Shown piece by piece: positions 1 through 8,963 of a stretch of 8,963 nt of DNA. Under the pieces are notes generated by a model. The model searched no databases. It had not been told where the DNA came from and saw only the letters and a program-made list of their open reading frames with translations. The translations under genes and the position numbers were made by a program. Numbering within the stretch: the first letter of the stretch is position 1; every line of letters starts with the position of its first letter. The stretch is taken from positions 1 to 8,963 of the forward strand of contig QIAI01000001.1 in NCBI GenBank assembly GCA_003224995.1, written 5' to 3'. The DNA is from Acidobacteriota bacterium. GTDB lineage: Bacteria; Acidobacteriota; Terriglobia; Terriglobales; Acidobacteriaceae.

Positions 1-766
1 CCGCTCCAGCGAAGACTCTGACGTCGTCTCCCAAGCCATTTACGGCAGCGATCTCAAAATCCTAGAAGAAGCAGCCGGATGGGCCAAAGTTCGCACCAGC
101 GATGATTACACTGGATGGGTGCGGCTCGATGCGACGCTCCGTCCTGCGAACCATGACACTGGCCATTCCAACTCGGTGAAGACCGTACAAGTCAACAGCC
201 AACTTGCCAATCTCTATCGCGAGACTGACGTGACTGCGCACCGCCCCGTATTGAGCCTTCCGTTCGAAACCCGGCTCGAGGTTGAAAAGATCGGCGGCGG
301 AGATGACGCTGGGTGGTTCCAGGTACACCTCCTCGATGGACAATCAGCCTGGATTCAGGCCGGCGACGTCACGACGGATTTCCGCTCCTTGACCATCGAC
401 GAGTCCATTGCCTTGGCCAAGCGTTTTCTGGGCGTGACCTACCTGTGGGGCGGGCGCTCCAGCCTCGGGTACGATTGCTCAGGCTTTACCCAAATGCTGG
501 TGCGCAGTCGCGGAATCAATATGCCGCGTGATGCCGATCTGCAGGCTGCCTGGAGCGGAGTTGTTGCTGTTGATCGCAAGCATCTGCGCCCCGGCGACCT
601 TCTGTTCTTCGGCAGCGCTCCGGATCACATCACGCATACTGGCATGTACATCGGGCATGGCCAGTTTATTCACGACACCACGAATGGACATCCCGGCGTC
701 CAGATCAGCCGCTTGCGCGATCAACCCTGGACTCGCCTCCTGGTCGCCTCGCGAAGGTTGAAATGA
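1..766 (+). CDS. SH3-domain NlpC/P60 endopeptidase (YkfC-like), 5' end outside window
   Basis: Probable cell-wall endopeptidase that cuts the gamma-D-Glu to diamino acid bond in murein stem peptides. The frame is open from base 2, so the start lies upstream; the GTG at 119 falls inside the first SH3 repeat and is not a credible start. Two bacterial SH3-like segments are visible, at about 2-140 (ending in GWVRLDATLR) and 190-390 (ending in SAWIQAGDV). An NlpC/P60 domain follows, from about 395 to the stop. The catalytic Cys is in YDCSGF (codon 476-478), the catalytic His in HTGMYIG (codon 635-637), and a third polar His in FIHD. The SH3 plus NlpC/P60 order matches YkfC-type enzymes that act on peptides with a free N-terminal L-Ala. 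The stop overlaps the next start (ATGA), implying translational coupling with the epimerase. Family assignment is firm; exact peptide specificity is inferred from family and neighbour. Confidence 0.9.
   Translation, partial: RSSEDSDVVSQAIYGSDLKILEEAAGWAKVRTSDDYTGWVRLDATLRPANHDTGHSNSVKTVQVNSQLANLYRETDVTAHRPVLSLPFETRLEVEKIGGGDDAGWFQVHLLDGQSAWIQAGDVTTDFRSLTIDESIALAKRFLGVTYLWGGRSSLGYDCSGFTQMLVRSRGINMPRDADLQAAWSGVVAVDRKHLRPGDLLFFGSAPDHITHTGMYIGHGQFIHDTTNGHPGVQISRLRDQPWTRLLVASRRLK
753..757 (+). promoter_or_regulatory. Ribosome binding site for the epimerase
   Basis: GAAGG lies five bases before the ATG at 763, inside the last codons of the endopeptidase gene. Together with the ATGA overlap it supports coupled translation and fixes the epimerase start that includes the RRDW leader. 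Confidence 0.5.
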
Positions 767-1872
767 ATCGCCGCGATTGGCTGAGAGGCGTCCTCGTGAC
801 CGGAACCGGCTTGGCCTGCGAAGTGCCTGCAGTCGCTCTCAGCGATGGCGACCATTGCCATTGGCAAACCGCCATCACTCGTCTGAAGTTGCGGCATACC
901 TGGACTACCACCATGTCGTCCAGCCAATACCGGGACACTCTCTCCCTGCGTTTGAGCGCACAAGGCATCACCGGCATCGGAGAAGGCGCTCCCATCGTGC
1001 GCTACAAAGAGTCCGCCGAAAGCGCCCGGGATGCGGTTGAGTCGCTGCGCCCGTTCTTGTTATCCGCTGATCCTTGGCAGTTCCAGAAACTAATAACCGG
1101 CGTCCTTCGTCGCCTCGAAGGCCAGTATGCTGCCAAAGCCGCGATTGACATCGCGCTTCTCGACTGGGCGGGCAAAAAATTCGGTGTTCCGCTCTATCGA
1201 TATTTCGGTCTGGACGCCGCGGACGCACCTATCACCACCTTTTCCATTGGCATCGACAATCCCGAGACGACGCGCGCCAAAGTCCGCGAGGCCAGCGCTT
1301 TCCCTGTTCTTAAAATCAAGGTGGGGTTGGATACCGACGAAGCCACCCTCGAGGCGGTCCGAAGCGTTACCAAAAAGCCCTTGCGCGTCGACGCCAACGA
1401 AGGCTGGAAGGACAAAGAGGAGGCAGTCCGTAAGATCAACTGGCTGGAGTCGCAAGGCGTCGAGTTTGTGGAGCAGCCCATGCCCGCAGCCATGTTAGAG
1501 GAGACACGCTGGGTGCGCTCTCGCGTGCACATTCCCATCATCGCCGACGAAGCTTGCCTCAGCGCAGCCGCCGTCCCCCATCTCGTGAATTCCTATGATG
1601 GTGTGAACGTCAAGCTCGATAAGTGTGGCGGTATCCTCGAAGCGAAACGCACCCTCGATGTGGCGAAAGCATTGGGCATGAAAACCATGCTTGGCTGTAT
1701 GGTCTCCAGCTCAGTCAGTGTTACCGCCGCGGCACATTTGTCCCCGCTGGTGGACTATGCCGACTTGGATGGCAATCTTCTGATATCCAACGATCCCTAC
1801 ACGGGAGTGCAAGTACGCGAAGGAAAGTTGATTCTCCCGGAAGGACCGGGATTGGGGCTAACCCCTGCCTGA
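763..1872 (+). CDS. Dipeptide epimerase (L-Ala-D/L-Glu epimerase type), probably Tat-exported
   Basis: Enolase-superfamily enzyme of the muconate-lactonising subgroup that interconverts L-Ala-D-Glu and L-Ala-L-Glu, a step in reuse of murein peptides. It has 369 residues, normal for the family plus a leader. The KIK pair at 184-186 and the lysine of KLDKCGG (about 287) are the two acid/base lysines. Asp210 (VDANEGW), Glu237 (VEQP) and Asp262 (ADEA) are the magnesium ligands. DLDG at 334-337 is the motif that binds the dipeptide ammonium group and marks true dipeptide epimerases. The ATG at 763 overlaps the upstream stop, and GAAGG at 753-757 serves as ribosome binding site. The N-terminus MNRRDWLRG, then a short hydrophobic stretch and AVALS near residue 26, resembles a twin-arginine signal. 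That would place the enzyme outside the cytoplasm, unlike YkfB or YcjG. Function is well supported by motifs; export is an inference. Confidence 0.92.
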   Translation: MNRRDWLRGVLVTGTGLACEVPAVALSDGDHCHWQTAITRLKLRHTWTTTMSSSQYRDTLSLRLSAQGITGIGEGAPIVRYKESAESARDAVESLRPFLLSADPWQFQKLITGVLRRLEGQYAAKAAIDIALLDWAGKKFGVPLYRYFGLDAADAPITTFSIGIDNPETTRAKVREASAFPVLKIKVGLDTDEATLEAVRSVTKKPLRVDANEGWKDKEEAVRKINWLESQGVEFVEQPMPAAMLEETRWVRSRVHIPIIADEACLSAAAVPHLVNSYDGVNVKLDKCGGILEAKRTLDVAKALGMKTMLGCMVSSSVSVTAAAHLSPLVDYADLDGNLLISNDPYTGVQVREGKLILPEGPGLGLTPA

Positions 1873-1991
1873 GGCGGACCCGCGCCGCCAGAGCCCTCGC
1901 TGATGCCCCTGCGGTTGAACCATTCTGCTGCAAAGTTCGTCGGATCTGTGAATCCAACCAACGCTCTCGTGTTAAAAAGAATTTCGCTATT

Positions 1992-1998
1992 GAGGAAA
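1992..1998 (+). promoter_or_regulatory. Ribosome binding site deciding a GTG start
   Basis: A GAGGAAA purine tract ends about eight bases before the GTG at 2007. The frame is open far upstream, into the epimerase gene. This site, and the signal peptide that starts exactly at the GTG, select 2007 as the start. Confidence 0.6.
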
Positions 1999-2006
1999 AG
2001 AGAATC

Positions 2007-2972
2007 GTGAAAATCGTCCTGTTCGTTGTGCTATTTTCAGCAACCCTATGCGCCCAGGCTGCGCCGCTGCCGCCCTCCTCCCCGACACAAGTCGTCCTGA
2101 ATGCAAAGCAGCAGGCTTTATGGGAGAAGCTTACCGCCAGCATTCGCCAGGTGGACGTTGAACTCGACGGTGTTCTCGGCGTTGCCATTGAAGATCTGAC
2201 CACGGGCCAGAAGTTCTCCCTGCGCGAAGATGAAGTCTTTGCGCAAGCCAGTTCCATCAAGATCGCCGTGCTGGCAGAACTCTACCGCCAGGACCAGCAA
2301 TCCGCTCAGGGCGCTTCCGGCAAGGCCAAGCTTTCCGATCTATATACCGTGCAAGCCAGCGATTTAGTGCCTGACAGCGACATCATGGGCGGGCTTACAC
2401 CTTCTGTAACCAAAATCACCAACCGCGATCTTGCCACCATGATGGTTGCGGTCAGCGATAATTCCGCCACCAACGTGCTGATCGACCGGGTTGGCATGGA
2501 GAACGTCAACCGAATGTTGGATAGCCTGAACCTGCCGCACACCCGGCTGCGCCGCAAGATGATGGATATCAAAGCAGCGGCCGAAGGTCGTGAGAATATC
2601 TCTACCCCGCGCGAGATGCTGTCCCTGCTCGAGCAAATCTATCGAGGTAAAGTGTTGAACCAGGAAACCACCCAAGAATTCCTGAAGATGCTGAGCACTC
2701 ACAAAGACAGCTGGCTTCCACGTGATCTTCCCGATAGCGTGCGAGTTGCCGACAAGCCAGGCTCGCTGGAGGGAGTACGCAACGACTCCGGAATCGTTTT
2801 CGCCCAGAATCGCCCCTACGCGATCTGTGTGATGACGTCGTACCTGAATAAGGAGCGCGACGGGGAGAATGCTATATCACGCATATCCGCGGCAGCCTAT
2901 GCAGTGTTCGACCGTCTCGGCCGTGCCTCCGAATACGGGCGCGTCGTCTCACCGAATAACAGCAGTCATTGA
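2007..2972 (+). CDS. Exported serine hydrolase with class A beta-lactamase fold
   Basis: Penicillin-recognising serine hydrolase of the beta-lactamase class A-like family, 321 residues. It begins at a GTG with a good ribosome binding site. A signal peptide covers about residues 1-18 (KIVLFVVLFSATLCAQA), so the mature enzyme is periplasmic. The nucleophile motif SSIK is at 82-85 with Ser82 and Lys85. SDN is at 150-152. The usual KTG triad is KPG at 250-252. I cannot find a clear ExxLN omega-loop motif; the equivalent region reads RLRRKMMDIKAAAEGRENIST. This fits the large group of beta-lactamase-related hydrolases whose substrates are unproven, so it may be a DD-peptidase/esterase-like enzyme rather than a resistance determinant. 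It follows the murein-peptide enzymes after 134 bases on the same strand, which suggests but does not prove a role in cell-wall metabolism. Fold and active site are confident; substrate is not. Confidence 0.88.
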   Translation: MKIVLFVVLFSATLCAQAAPLPPSSPTQVVLNAKQQALWEKLTASIRQVDVELDGVLGVAIEDLTTGQKFSLREDEVFAQASSIKIAVLAELYRQDQQSAQGASGKAKLSDLYTVQASDLVPDSDIMGGLTPSVTKITNRDLATMMVAVSDNSATNVLIDRVGMENVNRMLDSLNLPHTRLRRKMMDIKAAAEGRENISTPREMLSLLEQIYRGKVLNQETTQEFLKMLSTHKDSWLPRDLPDSVRVADKPGSLEGVRNDSGIVFAQNRPYAICVMTSYLNKERDGENAISRISAAAYAVFDRLGRASEYGRVVSPNNSSH

Positions 2973-3367
2973 GAATTGAAGTGCTTGATACCGGGAGCGG
3001 CAACGATAAGCAGACACCAAAGATTACGGGTTTGCTATGGCTATCGTGTAGCCCTGACTGGACACTGCTGGGGGGTGACTGCGAATCGTTTACCAGTATC
3101 TCCGCATGGGAACGTCCTGCGGAGGGCAATGCCATTCCGCTGACGCTATTCGAAGGCCATTAGACCGATCACAAGCCTCCGCTAGTACTACTTTCCCTTG
3201 CAGACAGCGGGCTGTGCATTCTGACTGGTCCGCAATATTCCTGAACCGTCGCAGCACAGATTTTGTCGTGGTGCGTTTGGTTCGCGAGTTCCTCTTCATG
3301 ACCTGTGGCTCCACGCCGCCGGTCAGGTTGCTTCCGGATGGCCGTCGACATCACCCGCAGAACTCTC
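2973..3367. other. Convergent intergenic region with no recognisable gene
   Basis: These 395 bases separate the ends of two convergent gene blocks. Short open frames exist on both strands, but their translations are rich in Arg, Ser and Cys, show no domain, and have no convincing ribosome binding site. A bidirectional terminator would be expected here. The only stem I can pick out is GGCTA/TAGCC around a five-base loop at 3039-3053, and it lacks a T tract, so I do not call it a terminator. Confidence 0.6.
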
Positions 3368-4456
3368 TCAAACGGGTACCTTCAACTCACGAATCGCTTC
3401 TCCGGCGCCGCTGAGATTTGCGAGTCGCATCTCGGAATACTTGCGGGATAGAATCACGCCGGGCGCTCCAGCGTGGAAGGCCGCCTGCACTGCGTCTTTT
3501 ACGCTTTGCGGCGAACTTTTGCTGTTTTTGGGCTCGGTCGGAATGTCGACATCAATGCCGGGCCAGATCAGAGTGCGCGTGCCAGCTACACCCTCCAGTG
3601 CACGTTTCGTCTCGCGATACACGTAGTCCGCCGAAAGGCCTGTGTGGGGAATCTGATCGTAGCCGCCCTCCCTGAACCCCATCAGTGCATAGTTAAGATC
3701 GATCAGGCCCGGTTTTGAGAGGTCCCGGTAAAGTGTCGATCCAATATTGTCCGCGTACAGCGCCATTCGCTCGCCGCCGCAGTTGTTGTACATGACGACC
3801 TTTATAAAATCCGAATACTTTGAGAGTTCTTGCAGATCCTGTTCCGCGCGGTAGATCGGATTGAAGGAATTGTTGTGCCAGATGTGCCAACCCACCGGCA
3901 CCGTCGGCTTGGCTGTCTTCACTGTTTTGTAAATCGCGGCGTAGGTCTCGCGAAGGCTATCGGTCCAGAGCATTTCCCACGCGGCGAGTTCAGGATAGCG
4001 CAGCAAGAGCCGCCAGAATTGAACGTAGTATCCGTCTACCGGACGTTTGCCGCCTCGGGCCGAACGAACGAATTTTTCCAACTCCAGGAACCCCTGCCGG
4101 GCACGCTCGACACTTATGCCGCGGTCTTTTGCTTTGCTCTGACAGAACTCGCAGAAGCACGTCACCTTGCCGGGATCGATCGGGGGTGTGTCATGCGTGG
4201 CTCCTAAGCTGTCTGAAAGCGCACCCTGCCGCTCGGATCCCCACATAATTCCGTCGATATCATAGGAACGTGCGTAGTCTTCAACCAGGCCGTTCAGAAA
4301 ATTCCGATAGTCCGGATTATTGACGCATAGCGTGTCGGCATTCCGCCCATACAGGTCTCGCTCCTGCAGTTTTCCGATGTTCGGCAAGTCTCCGCGAAAT
4401 ACATCTTCCAGCCAGCAAATGACTTTCATGCCGCGCTTCTTAGCGGCGGGAAGCAC
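3368..4456 (-). CDS. TIM-barrel glycoside hydrolase-like protein, 5'-truncated (probable pseudogene)
   Basis: The translation reads like a (beta/alpha)8 barrel of the family 10/42-like glycosidase type found as uncharacterised exported proteins in acidobacteria. Strand-like segments include MKVICWLEDVF (10-20), IDGIMWGSE (68-75), VPVGWHIWH (187-194), DFIKVVMYNN (216-225), RTLIWPGIDVDI (294-305) and APGVILSRKY (331-340). A CFCEFC cluster sits at 100-105. Numbering is from the GTG at 4456, the first possible start in frame. That GTG has no ribosome binding site. Protein-like sequence in the same frame (NLDILAEVLPAAKKRG, preceded by NTRAPDHG) continues upstream to about 4516, with the frame closed by a stop at 4547-4549. 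A signal peptide and the first barrel strand are therefore missing. The 5' part overlaps the 3' tail of the kinase gene in another frame. Catalytic residues cannot be assigned with confidence. No substrate is claimed. Confidence 0.65.
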   Translation of the reverse strand: MLPAAKKRGMKVICWLEDVFRGDLPNIGKLQERDLYGRNADTLCVNNPDYRNFLNGLVEDYARSYDIDGIMWGSERQGALSDSLGATHDTPPIDPGKVTCFCEFCQSKAKDRGISVERARQGFLELEKFVRSARGGKRPVDGYYVQFWRLLLRYPELAAWEMLWTDSLRETYAAIYKTVKTAKPTVPVGWHIWHNNSFNPIYRAEQDLQELSKYSDFIKVVMYNNCGGERMALYADNIGSTLYRDLSKPGLIDLNYALMGFREGGYDQIPHTGLSADYVYRETKRALEGVAGTRTLIWPGIDVDIPTEPKNSKSSPQSVKDAVQAAFHAGAPGVILSRKYSEMRLANLSGAGEAIRELKVPV

Positions 4457-4484
4457 TTCGGCCAGGATGTCGAGGTTGCCGTGA

Positions 4485-7165
<2,681 letters not shown>

Positions 7166-7168
7166 GGT

Positions 7169-7747
7169 TTACTGCTTTCTTCCGACCACACTCCGGGCCA
7201 GCAGCAACAGGCGAGCGCTGACATTCAGGTGTGCTTTCTCGGCAGCCTCCTGGTTCACATCAAAACGAACTTTCCGCTCCTCCATGCTGAAACGAATGAT
7301 TCCGCCCTGGCGCAGAAAATCATCCGTCTCCCCTACCGTCAGTACCGGCATTTCCTTCACAGAGACAACCAGATCGCGAGCGCGCTCGTTTCTCTCGATG
7401 AACAGCAGCTGACATCCTCGTCCGTCCTGCACCTGCTTCAGATGACGAACCCGCACCGATTTCCCTCCGATCACCTTGCCTTGCACCGTTTTTTCCAGGT
7501 CTCCTTGAAACGGATCCTCCCCGGCAATGCAGAACACCATCTCGTCACTGGGCAACCCATTCGCCGGCCACTCCACGAACTGTGCAAAATGAAAAAGAAA
7601 CGCTGCCTTGAGCCGGTATTCGTCTACCTGGGATTGGGCGCTCGCCCGGCCGGCGACCATTCCGAAAAATAAAATAAGCGCGAGTGTCCTAACCATTTCC
7701 GCGATTGCCGGGTGGAACGCAGAGCTCACCGGATGCCTCCGCCGCAT
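7169..7747 (-). CDS. YfiR-family periplasmic regulator (DUF4154)
   Basis: A 192-residue secreted protein of the YfiR family. The core motif DEYRLKAAFLFHFAQFVEWP (42-61) is the family signature, and the C-terminal part FLRQGGIIRFSMEERKV then FDVN and LNVSARLLLLAR is equally typical. A signal peptide, VRTLALILFFGMVAGRASAQ, ends near residue 38. The ATG at 7747 is preceded by GGAAAAG at good spacing. An internal ATG at 7696 would give a tidier signal peptide but has poor spacing. Two cysteines (73 and 112) could form the disulfide that stabilises YfiR proteins. In Pseudomonas, YfiR is a periplasmic repressor of the CHASE8 diguanylate cyclase YfiN. Here the adjacent gene downstream carries a CHASE8 histidine kinase, so this protein probably gates that kinase. 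It follows the TonB receptor gene by 75 bases. Family is certain; partner is inferred. Confidence 0.92.
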   Translation of the reverse strand: MRRRHPVSSAFHPAIAEMVRTLALILFFGMVAGRASAQSQVDEYRLKAAFLFHFAQFVEWPANGLPSDEMVFCIAGEDPFQGDLEKTVQGKVIGGKSVRVRHLKQVQDGRGCQLLFIERNERARDLVVSVKEMPVLTVGETDDFLRQGGIIRFSMEERKVRFDVNQEAAEKAHLNVSARLLLLARSVVGRKQ

Positions 7748-7755
7748 AGGGAAAC

Positions 7756-7762
7756 TTTTCCG
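7756..7762 (-). promoter_or_regulatory. Ribosome binding site supporting the YfiR start at 7747
   Basis: On the minus strand GGAAAAG ends eight bases before the ATG at 7747. The alternative ATG at 7696 has only a GGAA directly abutting it, which is too close, so the longer start is preferred. Confidence 0.45.
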
Positions 7763-7822
7763 CTGGTCCGCTTCGGGATCCGCAGTTTGATCGCGGCGAT
7801 GCCCAAATGGCGCGCGCCAGCT

Positions 7823-8963
7823 TCAAAACATCCATGACAGCCGGACATAGCCGCTCCGCTGAACGAAATCCGAGAGCACCGACGAATTCGGTCCGCTGTA
7901 TTCCACGTGCTGATTCCGCAGCAGGTTCTGTCCCACCAGGCTGATGGCAAACCGTTCTCCCGCTTGCCAGGTAAAATTGCTGTCCAAGCGCGTGTAGGCG
8001 GGAATGGTGAGCGCCGGCAGCGGCCCCACAAAGTACGCCGCGGTATTCCATTGCAGTCCGCGAGGCAGCTGCACCTGCGAACGCAATTGCGCCTGATGAT
8101 TGGGACTGCTACCTTCTGTGGAAGCCCCCGAAAGCAGATCCTGGCTTCCGGCATTGCGCTGGATGTGCATGGCCAGAAATGCGTAGCCCGGATTGATTGT
8201 CCAGCGCCGGCTGACTTTCCAATCCGCGAACACTTCAAAGCCATGGGTTTCTCCATGGGACAGATTGGCAAACCGATTCAGCAGAGCCAGACGCGGCGGA
8301 GCCGGCGCCATCTCAAACTGCGGTATTCCCGGCTCGACCGAAACCAGGTGTTCGTACTTGTTAAAGAAGCAAGTTGCATCCAACGAAAGCCGGCTGGAGA
8401 GCTTGCCTCGGTATCCGGTTTCAATCGAAGTTTCCTGCTCGGCGACCTGGGTGGGGCTGCCCCGATAACCAACGATCAAAGCCAGATCATTGGGGCCGGG
8501 ATAAACCGAAAAATTCGCCCGAATGTCACGGTCGGATCGGGAAGGCGTTCGCTGCGCCCGCGAGGTTGCGGCCCACAGAGTGTGTCGCGCGTTCGGAGTC
8601 CAGGCGACCCGCGCGCTCGGTTCCACTCCGAACCCGGTGTATCCGTTGTGTTCGAGTTTCGTGCCGATGGTGAGGAAAACTCGATCCGGCCGTAGCGTAA
8701 TCTCGTCCTGCACAAACGAACTGAATAGCTGCGAGGTTCGCTCGCCCGGCGTGAATACGATTCTTGGCGTGGCCAGGGTTGCGTCCGAATTCAAACGGTA
8801 TCCCAGTCCCCACACAAAATCCTGCCGGCTCGTCCAGCCCACATGATGCTGAAAGTCCACATCAAACGTATTGATCCCGAAACCGTAACTGCTATCGCCG
8901 CGCATCGACCGGTCAAAATACACCTGCAGGGATGTCTCGGAAGAATCCGATGCCACATGGTTC
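7823..8963 (-). CDS. TonB-dependent outer-membrane receptor, C-terminal barrel (N-terminus outside window)
   Basis: The frame is open to the window edge and encodes the last 379 or so residues of a TonB-dependent receptor. It consists of alternating amphipathic strands and ends in YVRLSWMF, the aromatic-terminated last strand recognised by the BAM machinery. Typical family segments include SSFVQDEITL, GTKLEHNGYTGFGVEPSARVAWTP, RTPSRSDRDI, TSIETGYRGKLS, THGFEVFADWKVS, NPGYAFL and FAISLVGQNLL. The plug and TonB box lie beyond the right edge, so the ligand cannot be judged. It is the most upstream gene of the minus-strand set seen here and is followed after 75 bases by the YfiR-like gene and then the CHASE8 kinase. 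This implies that receptor and sensor are expressed together. Confidence 0.92.
   Translation of the reverse strand, partial: NHVASDSSETSLQVYFDRSMRGDSSYGFGINTFDVDFQHHVGWTSRQDFVWGLGYRLNSDATLATPRIVFTPGERTSQLFSSFVQDEITLRPDRVFLTIGTKLEHNGYTGFGVEPSARVAWTPNARHTLWAATSRAQRTPSRSDRDIRANFSVYPGPNDLALIVGYRGSPTQVAEQETSIETGYRGKLSSRLSLDATCFFNKYEHLVSVEPGIPQFEMAPAPPRLALLNRFANLSHGETHGFEVFADWKVSRRWTINPGYAFLAMHIQRNAGSQDLLSGASTEGSSPNHQAQLRSQVQLPRGLQWNTAAYFVGPLPALTIPAYTRLDSNFTWQAGERFAISLVGQNLLRNQHVEYSGPNSSVLSDFVQRSGYVRLSWMF

Noticed and set aside
1873..1889. GGCGG/CCGCC hairpin just after the epimerase stop
   Set aside because: Short stem with no T tract; not enough for a terminator call, so I leave open whether the serine hydrolase is cotranscribed.
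1623..2006. Long in-frame 5' extension of the serine hydrolase frame
   Set aside because: It overlaps the conserved C-terminal half of the epimerase in another frame, its translation has no domain character, and a clear signal peptide with ribosome binding site starts at the GTG at 2007.
3039..3053. Stem GGCTA/TAGCC as a terminator after the serine hydrolase gene
   Set aside because: Only five base pairs with a five-base loop and no following T tract; such stems are common by chance.
3090..3414. Short open frames on both strands in the convergent gap
   Set aside because: Low-complexity Arg/Ser-rich translations without motif, ribosome binding site or partner gene.
7808..7819. Perfect 12-base palindrome TGGCGCGCGCCA between the receptor and YfiR genes
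   Set aside because: About two such palindromes are expected by chance in a window this size, and there is no loop or T tract for a terminator.

Overview
The window looks like a chromosomal segment of a moderately GC-rich Gram-negative bacterium, most probably an acidobacterium (Acidobacteriota). I infer this from the outer-membrane receptor, the exported enzymes and the style of the hybrid kinase; no marker gene is present. It holds two convergent gene blocks separated by about 400 bases that carry no recognisable gene. I see no tRNA, rRNA, CRISPR array, transposase or attachment site.

Plus-strand block (1-2972): a murein-peptide processing set. It starts with the 3' part of an SH3/NlpC-P60 endopeptidase (YkfC-like). 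This overlaps by four bases (ATGA) a dipeptide epimerase of the L-Ala-D/L-Glu type (YkfB-like) that carries a twin-arginine-like leader. After a 134-base gap comes an exported class A beta-lactamase-fold serine hydrolase. The pairing of endopeptidase and epimerase matches the logic of the Bacillus ykf cluster: release of L-Ala-gamma-D-Glu from stem peptides, then epimerisation to L-Ala-L-Glu. Here the epimerase appears to be exported.

Minus-strand block (8963 down to 3368): a surface-sensing operon. In order of transcription it contains the C-terminal barrel of a TonB-dependent receptor, a YfiR-family periplasmic protein, a CHASE8-HAMP sensor half, a HisKA/HATPase/REC/REC/Hpt kinase half, and a TIM-barrel glycosidase-like gene lacking its 5' end. 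In Pseudomonas, YfiR restrains the CHASE8 domain of a diguanylate cyclase (YfiN). Here the YfiR-CHASE8 pair is instead joined to a multistep phosphorelay kinase, next to a TonB receptor.

The most unusual feature is damage clustered in the kinase region. The sensor and kinase halves lie in different frames, and the linker that should precede the phospho-accepting His is missing. The linker and first beta strand between the two receiver domains are also absent, in frame. The kinase tail runs into a glycosidase-like gene that has lost its start. These are either real small deletions marking a decaying locus or assembly errors; raw reads or a close relative would decide.
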